Assembly: GCF_001540865.1 (NCBI RefSeq)
Contig: NC_033627.1
Location: 3,548,998-3,612,997 of the forward strand
Direction of reading: 5' to 3'
Source: Ananas comosus
Lineage: Eukaryota > Streptophyta > Magnoliopsida > Poales > Bromeliaceae
DNA length: 64,000 bases
The number at the start of each line of letters is the position of its first letter. Position 1 is the first letter of the stretch. Shown here piece by piece: positions 1 through 12,791 of the stretch. The notes under the pieces are model-generated. The model did not search any database. It saw nothing but the letters and a program-made list of their open reading frames with translations, and was not told the DNA's origin. The position numbers and the translations under genes were made by a program.

Positions 1-3
1 TAA

Positions 4-6
<3 letters not shown>

Positions 7-48
<42 letters not shown>
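7..48. repeat. (TA)n microsatellite
   Basis: An uninterrupted TA dinucleotide run. It lies in the KTF1 intron that follows the last exon visible in the window. Confidence 0.95.
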
Positions 49-51
<3 letters not shown>

Positions 52-119
52 AAAGAGTTAGACAACAAGGTTATAAACAGGAGAATCATTATCAAGCAAT
101 ATATCGTCCACATAAATAC

Positions 120-3100
120 CAAATTGTCATCAAAAGAATTCACTGATTCCCTTGACTTCTTGATTTTCTCACATGACTCAGACTTGGCACAGAAGAACCC
201 ACTATTCTCAGTCTCATTTTCATCATAGATAAATATTGAGCCCCTGTACAAGTGCTTCACAATGCCTTGTCTACCCTGCCAAAATGATTCAACAAGAACA
301 CATCAACACCAAAGTGGAACTCAGTAATTTATAACAGTCAAGAGAAATTTGCTAAAACAATTCATAACTTAATGCAAGAAATCATAAAACCAATCGATGG
401 GCAGTATTCTCCATATAAATAACCAGTGTTAACAAATGGTAGCATTCTTTAAAGTATACTGCTTCATCTAAAGGACATGTCTCTACCTCTAAGGATCCCT
501 CCAGAACCTTGACAATGTCATTAACAGATATGGTCTTCGAGTGCCGGTCTAAAGCAGTGAACATTTTATCAACACAACCACTCTTAATATCCTGCTTCCT
601 AAGTGTCACAACGGCCGATCCTTCAGTGCCGCCTTTTAGTATCTGAAAGAATATATTTAATATACAAGATTTAGCTACAAAGGAAACTATAATAAGAGAA
701 AAAGGTTAAAATGAATGCAGTTACCCGGACTCCGTCTTTCTCCACAGTAACAATAACACCAAAGTCCTTTTGTCTGTTAATCCAAAAGAGCAAAGAGCAA
801 ACAACAGAGGTTAGTTTTATCAACATTACAGGGTTTAGTTTTGTCAATTATAGAGCATACTAAACAGATGAAGTAACAGAAACAAACCCGAATAACACGA
901 GATCATGAAGTTTGTACTCATTCTTCCTAGAAGTAGTTGCAACATTATCTGAGTCGTCAGTCAACCGTACTTTCTTACGACCACTATAAACACTTGAAAC
1001 CCAATCTAAGTCCTCGCTGTCATCCTTATTCACGTTAGAGAACTTCAGAAGTTCAGATTCAGATGGCTGTACTCCCCAGAAAACAACTGATCCATTTGAA
1101 ACCCATTTGTACATGTAACCATCTTTCAACATCATACCATCAAGTACTTCGAAAACTTCACCACTTTGACGATCACGTCTCGTTTCAATAAGGGGTCTGA
1201 ACTCACTGAGGAAAGAAATAGGATCGCGAGTATTCAGAGTTAAAACACTATAGTATTGAAGTGAAACTGCAGAACAAAACAAGCTATGGAATGATGGAAA
1301 ATTTTACTCTAGTTCATGCGAGCTAATAAGACGTGGAGCAGGAACTGCAGCATGCTTCAAAGATAGTCCACCACCCTGCATATAATTCAAAATAGTTGAC
1401 GATAAGCAACATGCAAGACTCTGCACATATACGGAGGGAACTTGAGCTTCAATCTCTCACTCATAACATGAAAAAAGGCAACCCAACATATCTGGAGCCT
1501 GGTGATTGGAGCAACAATACATATATACTCTATTAGGATCTAAATATGCTTGCCTGCATACTCTACTAGCATCTGCATGTGCTTGTCATGTCATATCTAG
1601 TGAAAACAGACAAAACAATCAGAACGGTAAAGTAGCTGATGCCAATTCTGGAGAGTATCTCCCGTGAGATCGCTTCAAGGACCAAGTATAACTTAGAAAG
1701 AAAAAGTAAGAAGGATGGTGAAATAAATAGAAAAAGGACTATATCTATACAATTGATTAATTTGTTATGAAACTAGTTTTAACTAACCCACCATCCGCAT
1801 CACATATAACAAGAAAAGAATAAACAATAGAAAATAAGAGATTGATCTTTACAAATTTTTTTGAAATAGCTTGCAGATCAATTCTAGGAATCAACTTTAT
1901 CATCACTCTTTTCCGTCCATCATCAAGATTAACAACCTACAAAAGAGAAAAATGAAAAAAGAGCAAATAAACCTCATAGAACAGAAGCAAACAGAAAACT
2001 GGAAAATAGAGACAAAGTAAGAAAAGAGTTACTAATTCGGAATACCTGTGCAAGATCTCCTTTATATTTCCCACTCTTCATACGGACCCACGAACCCTGA
2101 GATATTCCACAAGATTTGTTACGACTAGAGAGCAAATGAGAAACTTCACTTGGGGGGACAAGGTTAATTCTGCCTGGATATATGTTACAAAATCCTTTGC
2201 ATGCCTGAAGTACAGTAGATACTAATTAGACAAAACAATGGCAACCTTCCACTCTGCCAAGTTAACAACCACTAACAGATGGAAAATCGAAAAACAAACC
2301 TCGCTAACGTCATTTGCTTTGTCCGCTTCAACAAAAACAAAACCTTTCACATGGTCAAGTGCAAAAGCAGAAACTATTTGCAGTTTGTTTCCGAGACAGT
2401 CCAAGTCAACAAACTTTTGCATGAAGCAAAAGGCCATCTGCCTCTCACGACCAATCTGTATCAGACAGTCATGCAGAACAGCAATTAGAGAACAATATTT
2501 TAGACGAAATAGCTTAGTTCAAAGAGACTACAACAAACCATGCATTTAATCTTCCAAACAGTAGGATCCTTCATTAAATCAGCTGCAGATACTTCATCTC
2601 CAGATTCTTTAGAATCTTCAGCATGCACTACATACTTCGAACTACGACCGTAACGGTCTTTAATTAGTTCTTCCAGTTCATCACCACTCAACTCCTCTTC
2701 CTTCACAAAAAAGGGAAGGTGAGGAGGCCTCGCTGTGCCTTTCAAGTCTTCATTTTCAGCTTTGCATTCATCAGGAAAATCTGTTCCATTAGGTAAAGAG
2801 AAAACAAAGAATATCAGAACCGTTCCATTAGGTAAAGAGAAAACAAGAATATCAGAACCGGTAAAGCCAAGCTTGCATAATAGCTGATATCAGCTTCTCC
2901 TTTGTATTGCCAGTCAGGCTTTCGGGAAGCAATATGTGATTTGATGTACAAAATAAATATCTAAAATTAAAAATCCATTATAACTTATCTGTACGAGGTT
3001 AACAGGATATGGAAAAGAGAAATAGACGTGACTGGACCGATTAATATACATAGAAATCATTTCTTCAAGAAAGGGATGCACAATTACATCCACAAAATTA

Positions 3101-4798
3101 CGTAGACAACTCAAAGAACGATAATGAAAACCAAAGAGGAAAAACGAAGGCAGCAAACTGTCAAAATCCAAGAAACTTCATGTCATGCATCTACCGGAAA
3201 TTTATAGTTAAATAGCTAACTATGCTGTCTAGCTAGCAAAAGTTCTGAATAGTTAATATCAAATCACATAATGCCAGAATAGTTGGTAATGTTGCAACAG
3301 AAAACTGCAAAAGGAGAAACAAAGAAAGCGGATAAATCACAAGAAGTTGAAAAAGGATATCATACAAAACGGCTCCCATAAAACTAGAGCGAATAACGTT
3401 AACTATATTATTGTGTTACTCTTTGATTTTTGCATATGAAGATACTAGTTAATCTATAATCCAGACAATTTGACAGTTTCTAACAACGGAGAAAAGTATA
3501 CTGCTGCCCCATCCCAATCAAGGAGCACGTTTCTGCTCTATTAAACATTAAACCTAGCCACTGAAAAGCACAATTTAAAATTCTTGCAACAGCGAGACCT
3601 ACATCAAAAGCTGCCAGGAAATTCTCCACACAAAAGATAAGCACAAAGAGTAAAATGTGAAACATCGTAATATGTGGCAGATAGAAGATTCTGAAAATTT
3701 TGGGTTTATGATAACATGCAGCCTGATGCATACCCATCTGTATGCCGCATTGACCATCCAAGGAAACAGCACAAGGTACATATTATGCTGTGTTTCATGC
3801 AAAAGGGGCATGCAACAGCCTGTTTTACGGTTTGAGGGCACATTTAACCTCGCTGGAGCTTTCGGCAAAAGTGTTCTTAGAGCTGTTCAGAAAAGCATTT
3901 ACAACTTTTTTCATCAAGTCCGACCAACAGCTTCCGCTGCAGCAGAACCCTAAAATTGGAGCAATACGTTTTTGCAGCCCAAAAGCTCATCTTAGGTTCC
4001 AACCACAGAAAAAGTTCCAGATTTCTTGTTTGCTAAACATCTTGATGTTGATTTTCAGTATAGCGAAGCTGTTGCAGAAACCTTGCCCAATAGGCACATA
4101 AGTCCAAGAGGGCAAGCGCCTTATAATCACAACTTTTCCCATTGAAGGTGCCATAACACATGACAAGTTGGCAATGCGATGATGACATGCAAAACAGGAA
4201 TTCCTTGAATCCTTACACAAAGACCACAATTAGCTTGAATTCCAAGAGAATGTACCCAAGCTAATCCGGACTCAAACATTATGTCGAGCCCGTAGATATA
4301 GCACATTGTACTGAAATTGACGGCTCACTCTTTTATCCAAATCCTATCATTTATATGCTAAACAGACGCACCAAAAAATTATAGAAACTGCAACCTAAGC
4401 TCAAGCATGCCCTAGAACAAAAACCCTAACGACGTCGCTTGTTACGAAACCCCAAAAACCGAAAAGAAAGCGAATCGCATTGAGCAAAGCGAGTCTCAAC
4501 AATTAGCAAGAGGAAACCCTACACGAGTAAGAAGAAGAAGAAGCACGGAGGTAATGGCGAAGGCATCATTCATACCCTCCTCGGCGTCCTCGCCACCGGA
4601 CTCGAGCTCGTCGTCGTCGGCGTCCATGGCGGCGTCATCGAAGAACTGCAACACGCCGGGGCGGCCCCGCTTCGCGCGGCCGCGGGAGGAGGCGGCGCCA
4701 CCGGAGCCCTGCGCTGCCTCGGCGGCGGGGTTCTTTCGCTTCGCGGAGGCGGAGGAGGGGGAGGAAGCCACCTGCTTCCCCTTCCCCTTCACCGCCAT
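120..4798 (-). CDS. KTF1: KTF1 / SPT5-like (RDM3), N-terminal 537 residues, partial at the left edge
   Basis: SPT5-like factor of RNA-directed DNA methylation. In Arabidopsis, KTF1 binds Pol V transcripts and AGO4 in the nucleus. Ten exons join in frame at GT-AG sites: 4798-4576, 2780-2539, 2455-2300, 2204-2046, 1936-1853, 1375-1308, 1205-888, 773-725, 642-487 and 275-120. The start is the ATG opening MAVKGKGKQVASS. The N terminus is basic then acidic (FFDDAAMDADDDE). An NGN domain follows from about residue 148 (IGRERQMAFCFMQKFVDL, then HVKGFVFVEADKANDVSEAC). A KOW motif lies near 243-285 (GSWVRMKSGKYKGDLAQVV, IKLIPRIDLQA) and another near 470-520 (VNDIVKVLEG, RQGIVKHLYRGSIFIYDE). The KGKGKQVA start, FF(D/E)(D/E) acid stretch and EFRPLI-RRDR block favour KTF1 over canonical SPT5. 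The WG/GW AGO-binding tail lies beyond the window. Intron 1 is long (1.8 kb); a small extra exon inside it cannot be excluded, although exons 1 and 2 join in frame. Confidence 0.88.
2783..2859. repeat. Tandem duplication of the KTF1 intron-1 3' end
   Basis: Two units, 2783-2821 (39 bp) and 2822-2859 (38 bp), are nearly identical. Read on the gene strand, each unit is a pyrimidine tract ending GGAAC(A/G)G. Only the exon-proximal unit keeps the AG acceptor used for exon 2; the distal unit reads GG there. Confidence 0.9.
2784..4575 (-). other. KTF1 intron 1 (1.8 kb)
   Basis: Lies between donor GTATGA at 4575 and the acceptor before 2780. The short open frames on either strand here show no family resemblance and no splice-consistent extension. 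No exon or transposon was recognised. Confidence 0.6.
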
Positions 4799-4855
4799 TG
4801 ATGAGCTCGACGAGAGAGCTCAGAGGAAAAGGAAGAAGACGACGACGAAGAGTTG

Positions 4856-4881
4856 GAGAGAGAGAGAGAGAGAGAGAGAGA
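4856..4881. repeat. (GA)n microsatellite in the KTF1 5' leader
   Basis: GA run about 60 bp upstream of the KTF1 ATG. On the gene strand it is a CT run, a common feature of plant 5' untranslated leaders. Confidence 0.85.
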
Positions 4882-4982
4882 CGAAGATGGGGCTCTACTC
4901 AACCCTTGTGGTATGGTCGAGGAGGGGTCGAGGGTATAATCGGTATCTTATCCTCGAGGTGCACAATTATCAGAGTAACTGA

Positions 4983-5213
4983 CACGTGGCGCGATTTGAA
5001 TGGGCTATTAGTGGAAAACTAATACGACACGTAGATGGTGCAGCATAGTTCAGGATGTTCCTTGAGCATAGTTTTTTCGTGATGGGACGGTTTTGCCCCC
5101 GGGAGTGTGAGCGACGATAGCGACAAGTGTTCGACGTTTCGTTTTGATACGACACCGTAGGGAGATAGGACACGTGGCTACATACAGTGTGTATGCGGCT
5201 TTGGGGCACGTGG
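4983..5213. promoter_or_regulatory. Cluster of three CACGTGG G-box/ABRE-like motifs
   Basis: CACGTGG occurs at 4983-4989, 5171-5177 and 5207-5213; the first two sit in the longer shared word GACACGTGGC. They lie 185-415 bp upstream of the KTF1 ATG, in the head-to-head interval shared with the mTERF gene. bZIP/bHLH factors bind this core in plants. Function here is inferred from position and clustering only. Confidence 0.45.
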
Positions 5214-6200
5214 ACGGTGATGATTTGTTTAAATGTCTGTTTTGTGTTTGCTATGAGATAGCAAAAGTTTTACTTGAGTATTTTGTAGACTCCACTAAAC
5301 AGGCGAAAAAGTTTGCGAAAAGCCGCATAATATGAAATTATCTGGACCGTTCGATGGAAAGCAACGGTTGCGTGAACGGACGAGATCGGCCAATCCTGGT
5401 AGCGAGAACGGTAGATCATCAGGAATTGGTACCCACCCATTTTTTGACAATATAAAAAAGGATTAATAGTAATTTTAATTATTTATTTAGTTGAGATTAT
5501 ATTTTTACAATAATAATAACTAAAAGTAAAAAAAAAATCATCAATGGCGTATCATACCATGTAAATTTTTTACATTTATAAATTTACAAATTCAAAAAGG
5601 ACTAAAATGAAAAACTCTGCATCATTTGTATACTTTTCACTATAAACTTTTTCAACATTCCTCAAAAAGATAGGAACATGCATAAACAGTTTCTAAACTC
5701 TACATCATTATCAAATAGCCCTTTATTAAACTTTAACTTCGGACAATTAAACATTTAAACTTTATCAAATTATTCAATAATTCTATTTCTTTGAAAAAAT
5801 TTACTAATTAAGTAGCTATTTTAGTGGTATCTTTTATAAATAATCATGTAAAACTTCAAAATACAAAACAAAGCCTAGTTTTTTTTTTAAGTATGCAAAT
5901 TAAAAAATAATGCTGAACTTATTTTATATTTTATTGCCTTTTTAAGTGTTCAAATAGAAAAGATAAATTTTACAAACTTTTGTGCAAGATAATTTTCTTT
6001 AAAAAAAAGTCTATTAAACTATTAAGGAAGTCCAGTTGTCAAAACGCCAAAGCTTAGGGGGTGATTGTACATTTTCCCCCAAAAAAATTGACTCAGATTC
6101 AACCGGTTCAATTCACGGGCCGCTCCGGTCCGGTTTTTTTGAAACATCGGATCCTCTCCATCTAGGGTTTAATTAAAAAAACCATAACCCGCTCCGCCAC
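5214..6200. other. Intergenic interval, no gene seen
   Basis: AT-rich DNA between the KTF1 promoter side and the mTERF promoter. The 5450-6030 part is strongly AT-rich with poly-A/T runs. No coding signature or bounded transposon was identified. Confidence 0.6.
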
Positions 6201-6202
6201 GT

Positions 6203-6212
6203 TATAAACCCT
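6203..6212 (+). promoter_or_regulatory. TATA box and telo-box-like motif of the mTERF gene
   Basis: TATAAA at 6203-6208 overlaps AAACCCTA. It lies 139 bp upstream of the mTERF ATG and is followed by a CT-rich leader. Another telo-box core (CTAGGGTTT) lies near 6162 and an AAACCCTAA near 6318. Such elements are common in plant housekeeping and organelle-related promoters. Confidence 0.5.
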
Positions 6213-6341
6213 ACGCCCCTCTCCATCGTCGTCTCCCCCGACACATCACCCCCCCCACCCCTCTTCTCTCTCCCGCATGAGGTACGCTCCCTCTCATTCC
6301 CCATCCATCCGCCATTAAAACCCTAATCCCAAGCTCCGCTT

Positions 6342-7490
6342 ATGGCTCCGCTTCTCCAGAAGCTCTCCTTCCTCCTCCGCACCTCTTCCTCCTCTTCCCA
6401 CCTCCTCCGATCCCTTCTCCTGTCCACGGCAACAGCTTCGAAGAAGCCCCAAAACCCTTACGCTCCCGAGTCCCATTTCATGGTCGATTACCTCGTCTCC
6501 TCCATTGGGCTCTCCCGGGACCAAGCCATTAAGGCCTCCAAGGGCCTCGCCCACCTCCGATCCCCCGATCGCCCCGACGCCGTCGTTGGCTTCCTCAAGC
6601 GCACCGGATTATCCGACGCCCACATCAAAAGCCTAATCTCCTGGCACCCCAAATTGCTTTGCGCCAACACGGAGAAGACCCTCGAGCGCCGCGCTAAGGA
6701 GCTCGAGGAGGGCGGCTTCTCCGGGCCGCTGCTCGTCCAGGTCGTCCGGTCCAACCCTTTTGCTTTCACCATCAATGGCGTCCTCCAAAGGCTCCAGTTT
6801 TGGAAAGAGTTCGTCGGCGGCGACAACACGGTTTTCTCTAAGGTTGTGAGAAGAAATAGGATGCTTATTAACTATGATATCGAAAGGAAGGTTGTTCCTA
6901 ATATTACTCTTCTGAGAAACTACGGATTGTCCGACAAGGATATCACGCTGGTGATGATGAGGGTGAACGGGTTCATACTCCGCTCGCCGATCTCGATTAA
7001 GCATCTGCTGAAGCAAACAGAGGATTTGGGCTTCTCCCCTGAGTCGAAGATGTTCGTGCAAGCTCTGTCAGTGGTGGCCATGATTAAAAGTACGACCTTG
7101 CAGAAGAAGATCGAGCTTTTCAAGAGCTTTGGGTGGTCTAAAGATGAGGTTCATAAGGCATTTCGGAAGTGCCCGAATGTGCTCTCGCTCGCGGAGGAGA
7201 ATGTGAGGTTGAAAATGGATTTCTTGCTGGGGAAAGCAGGCTGCCTGCCGGTGTATATCAAAGAGAGGCCGATGCTTCTTGCCTACAGTTTGGAGAAGAG
7301 GCTGGTGCCTCGGCATCATGTGATGAGTATCCTCAAGGAGAAGGGGATTGGAAAGTATTTTAGCTTTTATAGTGTCGTTGGTTTACCCGAGAAAAACTTT
7401 GTTGAGAAGTTTATTAGGCGCAATGAGAAAGGAATGCCAGGTCTTGACAAGGTCTATGCTGCTGCTTGCGCCGGAGTGATACCCACTTAG
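6342..7490 (+). CDS. mTERF-family organellar transcription factor, intronless
   Basis: A complete 382-residue single-exon gene. Mitochondrial transcription termination factor family proteins bind organellar nucleic acids through repeated helical mTERF motifs and act in transcription, termination or intron splicing. The first ~35 residues are rich in Ser, Leu and Arg with no acid (MAPLLQKLSFLLRTSSSSSH), as expected for a mitochondrial or plastid transit peptide. The core carries successive mTERF repeats with typical words: IKSLISWHPKLL, VVRSNPFAFT, VPNITLLRNYGLSDKDI, FKSFGWSKDEVHKAFRKCP and MDFLLGKAG. It ends ERPMLLAYSLEKRLVPRH, then a short tail. The ATG lies 130 bp downstream of a TATA box. 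Codons are very GC-rich in the 5' half and less so towards the 3' end, a gradient known in monocots. It belongs to the large intronless plant mTERF group; the exact orthologue and target organelle cannot be decided here. Confidence 0.93.
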   Translation: MAPLLQKLSFLLRTSSSSSHLLRSLLLSTATASKKPQNPYAPESHFMVDYLVSSIGLSRDQAIKASKGLAHLRSPDRPDAVVGFLKRTGLSDAHIKSLISWHPKLLCANTEKTLERRAKELEEGGFSGPLLVQVVRSNPFAFTINGVLQRLQFWKEFVGGDNTVFSKVVRRNRMLINYDIERKVVPNITLLRNYGLSDKDITLVMMRVNGFILRSPISIKHLLKQTEDLGFSPESKMFVQALSVVAMIKSTTLQKKIELFKSFGWSKDEVHKAFRKCPNVLSLAEENVRLKMDFLLGKAGCLPVYIKERPMLLAYSLEKRLVPRHHVMSILKEKGIGKYFSFYSVVGLPEKNFVEKFIRRNEKGMPGLDKVYAAACAGVIPT

Positions 7491-10400
7491 TGGTCTCGAA
7501 GTTTCTGAATGAAGTATGGTGCTTTTCTACGTAAACGGCAAGATCATGAGCTCTTGTTTAAATTTTAATGCTCAATTTGCACCTGGTTGTGGAGAGTACC
7601 TTCATTATGCTTGGAGGAATTGTAAAAACTTCACTAAGTCAAGGCATCGATATTTCTCATGACCATGATTTCTATTCTTTCATGGTTTTGTTTAGATTCT
7701 GAATTTTCCTTTAAGGTCCAATCTGTTTTGTGGTAGCAAGTATGTAATATTTATTCGATCCCAAGTTCAAGCCTCTTATCAGCATGTCTTATCTTATAAG
7801 GCGCTTACAGAGCTACACGAGTGTTCATAATTTGCTGGGAGATTATCAGAGAGAGTTTGTCATTCCCCTGGTTTGGTTGCTTCTAAAACAGCTAATAGTT
7901 TGCTTCTCTAATAGGTTGTTTGAGTTCATCTGAGTTGTATTAAGCAGGATAGTTTTACGTGATCCATAGCTAATGTAGGAATTGTTTAGTCTACTGTTTT
8001 AGTCTAGTATTACGATATATGATTCTTTTCTTGATTCATCAATTTGTAGCGCTAGCAACTCTCCTTTGTTATTGTTATTTGCGTGTGGTTTCAAGTTGGA
8101 TTCAATTTGCATTGTAATTTTTAGTTTTGTTAATGTATTCGTACTTACAGTCTTACACCATGCCACCACGTCTTAGCTAGTGTCGGTTGAAAGACTGACC
8201 AGCTAAGTCGCTAACCTTCTGCACATCGGAGATTAACAGACTTTGGAATTTGATGGACAACTTGAGTTCTAATGTGTATTTAGTTGGATCAGAAGGGAAG
8301 ATAATTTTATCAACCCCAAAATGGAACTAAAAGTCAGGTACACCTTACGATTCTCTCCATCTTTTACCTACGCCCCCTTTCATTTCAGTTTCAAACTTGT
8401 TACAATGTGTTAAATTAATATAACTTTTCATTTTTACATATTAAGTTTCACATATCTTATTGAGTACAATGCGATAATTGTGTATGAGATTATATTTGTT
8501 TTGTTTTTTTTGTGCCTTTTCTTCTTTTCTTCGCACTTCCATGAAATTTTTTTTGTCTTTCCAATTATTCATGTTTGAAAAACCAATTTGGCGCAGCATT
8601 TTTACCCTTCTCTTTAGTGATTAATTGCTGTCTTTTTCACTAGCTCCTCCAAATGCAGCTAACCTTAAATGTAGCCGTGTTTTGTCCCTATAAATTGTTT
8701 CTCTAATGCAGTTTTGACAACATTACTGTAAAGCACCTGAATCTATTTATTATGTTTACGGGCCCCAAGTTATTTCGTTGGTGTCCATTGACAAGAATGG
8801 TGCAAAGAATGCTTACCTTCTAATAAAAACTTAGAACTGTGATGACCTCTCTGGTAAGTTATTTCCACTGGGGTTGTTGATTTAATCATTTGGGATTTAA
8901 TTATTTGGAAATTGTAGGTTTTCTTCATGGCTTATCTGTAACAATGAGAAATAAGCATGACAAATTGCAACCAAGATGTAGATGCAACATTAATAACACT
9001 GTTAAGCAGAATCAATCGAACAGAACATATGCCTCCTTTACTTGCTGCAAGCTGTTTTCTTTTTCTTTGCTGCAAGCTGTTTTCTTTTTCTTTGCTGCAT
9101 TTTAGTGGCGTTCTTTTATAATAATTTTATTCCTTCGAAGTTTGAGAGAGATTTCCATGTCTGAATGGATGACAAAGATGGACTTAAATTCATCATTTGT
9201 AGGTGGATGCTTGTTGGTGTGTTGTGGAGAAAATCCAACATTGTATAAGAGGGTGTGCCATCACTACCTGTCGATTATAGATTAAAACCTTTCACAAAGG
9301 AAATTCTTGTTGCAATTGTAATTTGGGGGTAAGCCCGCTTTTCCTTCTTTTCTGTCTAATACCGTGAACTCTCATGCAGTTATAGGATCAGTCGTTTAAT
9401 TTGTTTTAAGTTCTTTTCTTGATTCTGAGAGATACGTGAATCAGTTTCTTCTAAACAGTGATAGAATTTGTTTTAATTTTTCCCATTTGGTGTTCTGTAT
9501 GATTTTTAGTAGCAAAACAGAATTTCTCTTTTTGTGTCGAGAGCCTTCTTTTGCCCTAAAAGTGGAAGTTTGATTATCTCCTCTCCACTTTATATTACGT
9601 TTTCGTTTAAAGCCCCATCAAGCATTTTATCTTCAGTTTATTTTGGTAGAAAACATTTGAAGCGCACACGCTTTTGAACTCTCATTGCAAGAATTATATT
9701 TTATGCCTTCTTCATTTATGGGTACAATTTCATACCTGCATTTAGCTTATAGTATCTTTTCTCACTGCACCAACATTGGATTGCTAATACAATTTCCCCA
9801 AGTCCCTCAATATTTTTTTAAATTTATTATCTAACAATTCGCAAACTCAGGTCCCAGGCTTCCCCACTACAAAGGATCAAAATATACCCACGGAATTGGC
9901 ATCGATGGTAAAATTTTCTCAGTACCTGCGATTGTATAGAAAACTAATAACTTTGGGCAGCTGCAAAATCAAACATTTTAGCCTCAATTTGGCAAAATCT
10001 AAAGCGAGCCCGTATTTCGCCAAAGTTGAGTTCATTATAAGCTCACTGTTGTAGACACGGAGGCTCTAACCCATGGGCATTTGGCAAGTCTTATAGATCA
10101 GCTTGGTATCAAGGGCCGGATAATGCTTGTGCGCAAAAAAAAGGTGTTGGAACTACAGAAATTATAATTCAAAAGAGTAATTGCCGGTATGTGTGAAGGT
10201 ATGTTTTTCTATCATATTTTGTTGCTGTCCATAATGCAGTTTACTCGTAATCGAAAGGAAAGCCTATATCTCTCCATTGCAGCCTGATTTTCGGGAACTC
10301 CTGAGCAGATCTCAGATGTGTTCATATCAATGAAAGGGGTGACTCATTATTTTGATTAATGATTTCTTCGGACATAAAGAAGATTCTGTAAATACTTACT

Positions 10401-12791
10401 CCAAATCTCGCTTTTCAGGATCTGATGCAGAAGAATTTTTGGAAGGATTTTCTTCGCAGCTCTGGTCAGGCCATTTGGTCTCAGTCGCAGTTTCTTTGTT
10501 TTTGATTCAGCCCAGCCCGGAATTCTATTGTTCGACTCGGAAAATTTTCATTTAGGTTGGATGTAGAAGCATATATATGCCGGCCTTGGGCTCAAAACCC
10601 GGCCTTGCCCGAAATTGGTTCATCGCGGCTTTTAATGTCGTGCTATTGAAAATGTTATCGTATTAAAACCCTTTAAACATAATTTCTCTATAATAAAAAT
10701 AAAAATTCTAAATTATGGGTTTTATTTTCGAAATGCTGGGTTTTGCGTGAGCTTTGTTGTTGTTGTTTCGCACAAATGTTACACTCTCCTTTCATTAGTT
10801 GATTTTCACTCGTGATTCGTCCTCGTTCGTGATCTAAGCGAGTTTTTTTTTTCATTCAATTTGATCCTATCAAAGAAAACTTAGTGTCGGAAAATCACCG
10901 CTAATTTTTTTAAAAAAAATATGGCGAGTTATTCGTTTCATTCATTGTAAAACTGAACTAAACAACAAGAACAAACTAGATTGAGATCACAAAACCGCAA
11001 AACTTAGGAAGTGCCTTTAAAATTCTGATCTTCTGTATTGCGATTGCTCGATTTTTCTTCTTTTTTTTTCCTGAATTGGGCACACTGACAATTTGGTTAC
11101 CACGTGCTGTTTCTTATCTTTATCCAAATATTATAAAGTCTCAATTCGTCTTCACGTATCTTTAGGCTCTTTAGGCAAAAGAATGAGAGCTTCCCAATAA
11201 AAATCAGATGTTATTGGAAAGCTGAAAAGTTAAACTGTTACGAAATAGTATTTAAATATATTTTTTATTTTAATATCATATTAAATAATTATTATATTGT
11301 AAAAATTTAAATAATTAAAAAATAGTGTTTAAATATTTTTATATTTAACATGAGTGTTTGTCGGAGAGCTCAGTGCAATGGATAAGCTCGAGCCCCATTG
11401 ATTCCCCCTTCCGATCGAATAAACACCATTCGTGGAAACGCACATGGGCGACTACTTAGTCAAACCTCTTTTAATCTTTGAATCATGTTTGCGTTTCCTT
11501 ATTAGCGTACGATTTACGCGTCAAACGCGAGAGCGTTCGACGAAGTCAAGCTCGGATGATCACGGTCCAAATACGAATCCGAAGCTTCCACTGCCTCTTC
11601 CGGGAACTTTTTCTTTTTCTTTTTCTTCTTTTTTTTTTTTTTCCAAATTAGTCTATAATTCAAATTTTTAAATTCGGCCTCTATGAAGGGTCCACCAACA
11701 AATTCATAGAACCCCCTCGATTATAGGCTATTTCGACAATATGTTTTTCGATAAATTTTCTTTTTTTGTGAGTGATTACAATCCCTTATCGTTGTGTTTA
11801 ATCGACCCCTTTGTGGTTTTTTTATATTTTTAAAAAATAAAGTAATTAGCTACAGCTTTGATATTTGATATTAGGGGGCCAAAAACAAATTTGTATTACA
11901 GTAAACCAAATAATAATCTAAGGGTGCGCCTACATCAAATTGGGCTGAAGCCAATTATAGTGTTTTTGAAAAGTTCGAGTTACGAACATATTCGTATTAC
12001 AACAGTAAACCAGATAATAAAAAATATATATATTTACGATAAAAAAATTCCTTCATCTCTTTTCACTTTGGATAGAACAAACCTCCTCCCTTCTCTCCCT
12101 GATTTTCACCAATGAAGGTACAACAACACCCACCCCTGTTTTATATAGCAATTTTTGGTCAAAAATTGCTTTCTTAGTTAAGTTCATTGGACATGTCCAA
12201 TCAACTTTAGGTTAAAGATGATTTAATTAATAGTGATCAGACCAATTTCTTGATGAATATGTTGACTTAAACCATAAGAAGAACCATTCTCTAACTATTG
12301 AATATAAAATATATAAGCGTCGTTCTCTTATAGCTTAAATTTTCAGAGATAAACGATTATTTTATACAATTTAATACGGTATCAGTGCAGTGAATCATGA
12401 ATTCGAGACCCGCAAGACTCTTAACATTATTTAGTTTTCTCCCCTTTTTATTAAGTCTACGTTTTGAGTATATTAAAAAGTTTCGAGTCCAAATAAGAAG
12501 AGGCTTGTTATTTTGAAGATAAATAATTATTTTATATAATTTAACACTCACCCTAATCAAATCATATTATTTTAATATATAGAACTCATGGCGCACACGT
12601 TTTGACAGTGTTTTCTTAAAAAGCAATTAAGAAACAATTGAGGGCAAAAGGATTTAATTTGGTCAGGGTGTCAACATCAACAAATGCAGTACTAAATTGC
12701 CCTTTATAATTTATTTTATATATTAAGCTAAGATGCTAGTATTATATTTTTGGGATGGTTCTATCCTAATTAGCACCTAATGATTATTTGT
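7491..12791. other. Long intergenic stretch after the mTERF gene, no gene seen
   Basis: About 5.3 kb without a supported gene. The first part (7491-10560) is T-rich and may hold untranslated or intronic sequence downstream of the mTERF stop, but no second coding exon could be proven. Short open frames at 8890-9105, 10352-10555 and 11432-11671 resemble no family. From 10900 on the DNA is AT-rich repeat-like sequence without clear borders. Confidence 0.55.

Noticed and set aside
3480..4229. Several open frames of 80-103 codons in KTF1 intron 1
   Set aside because: No recognisable domain, overlapping on both strands, and no splice-consistent link to the flanking exons.
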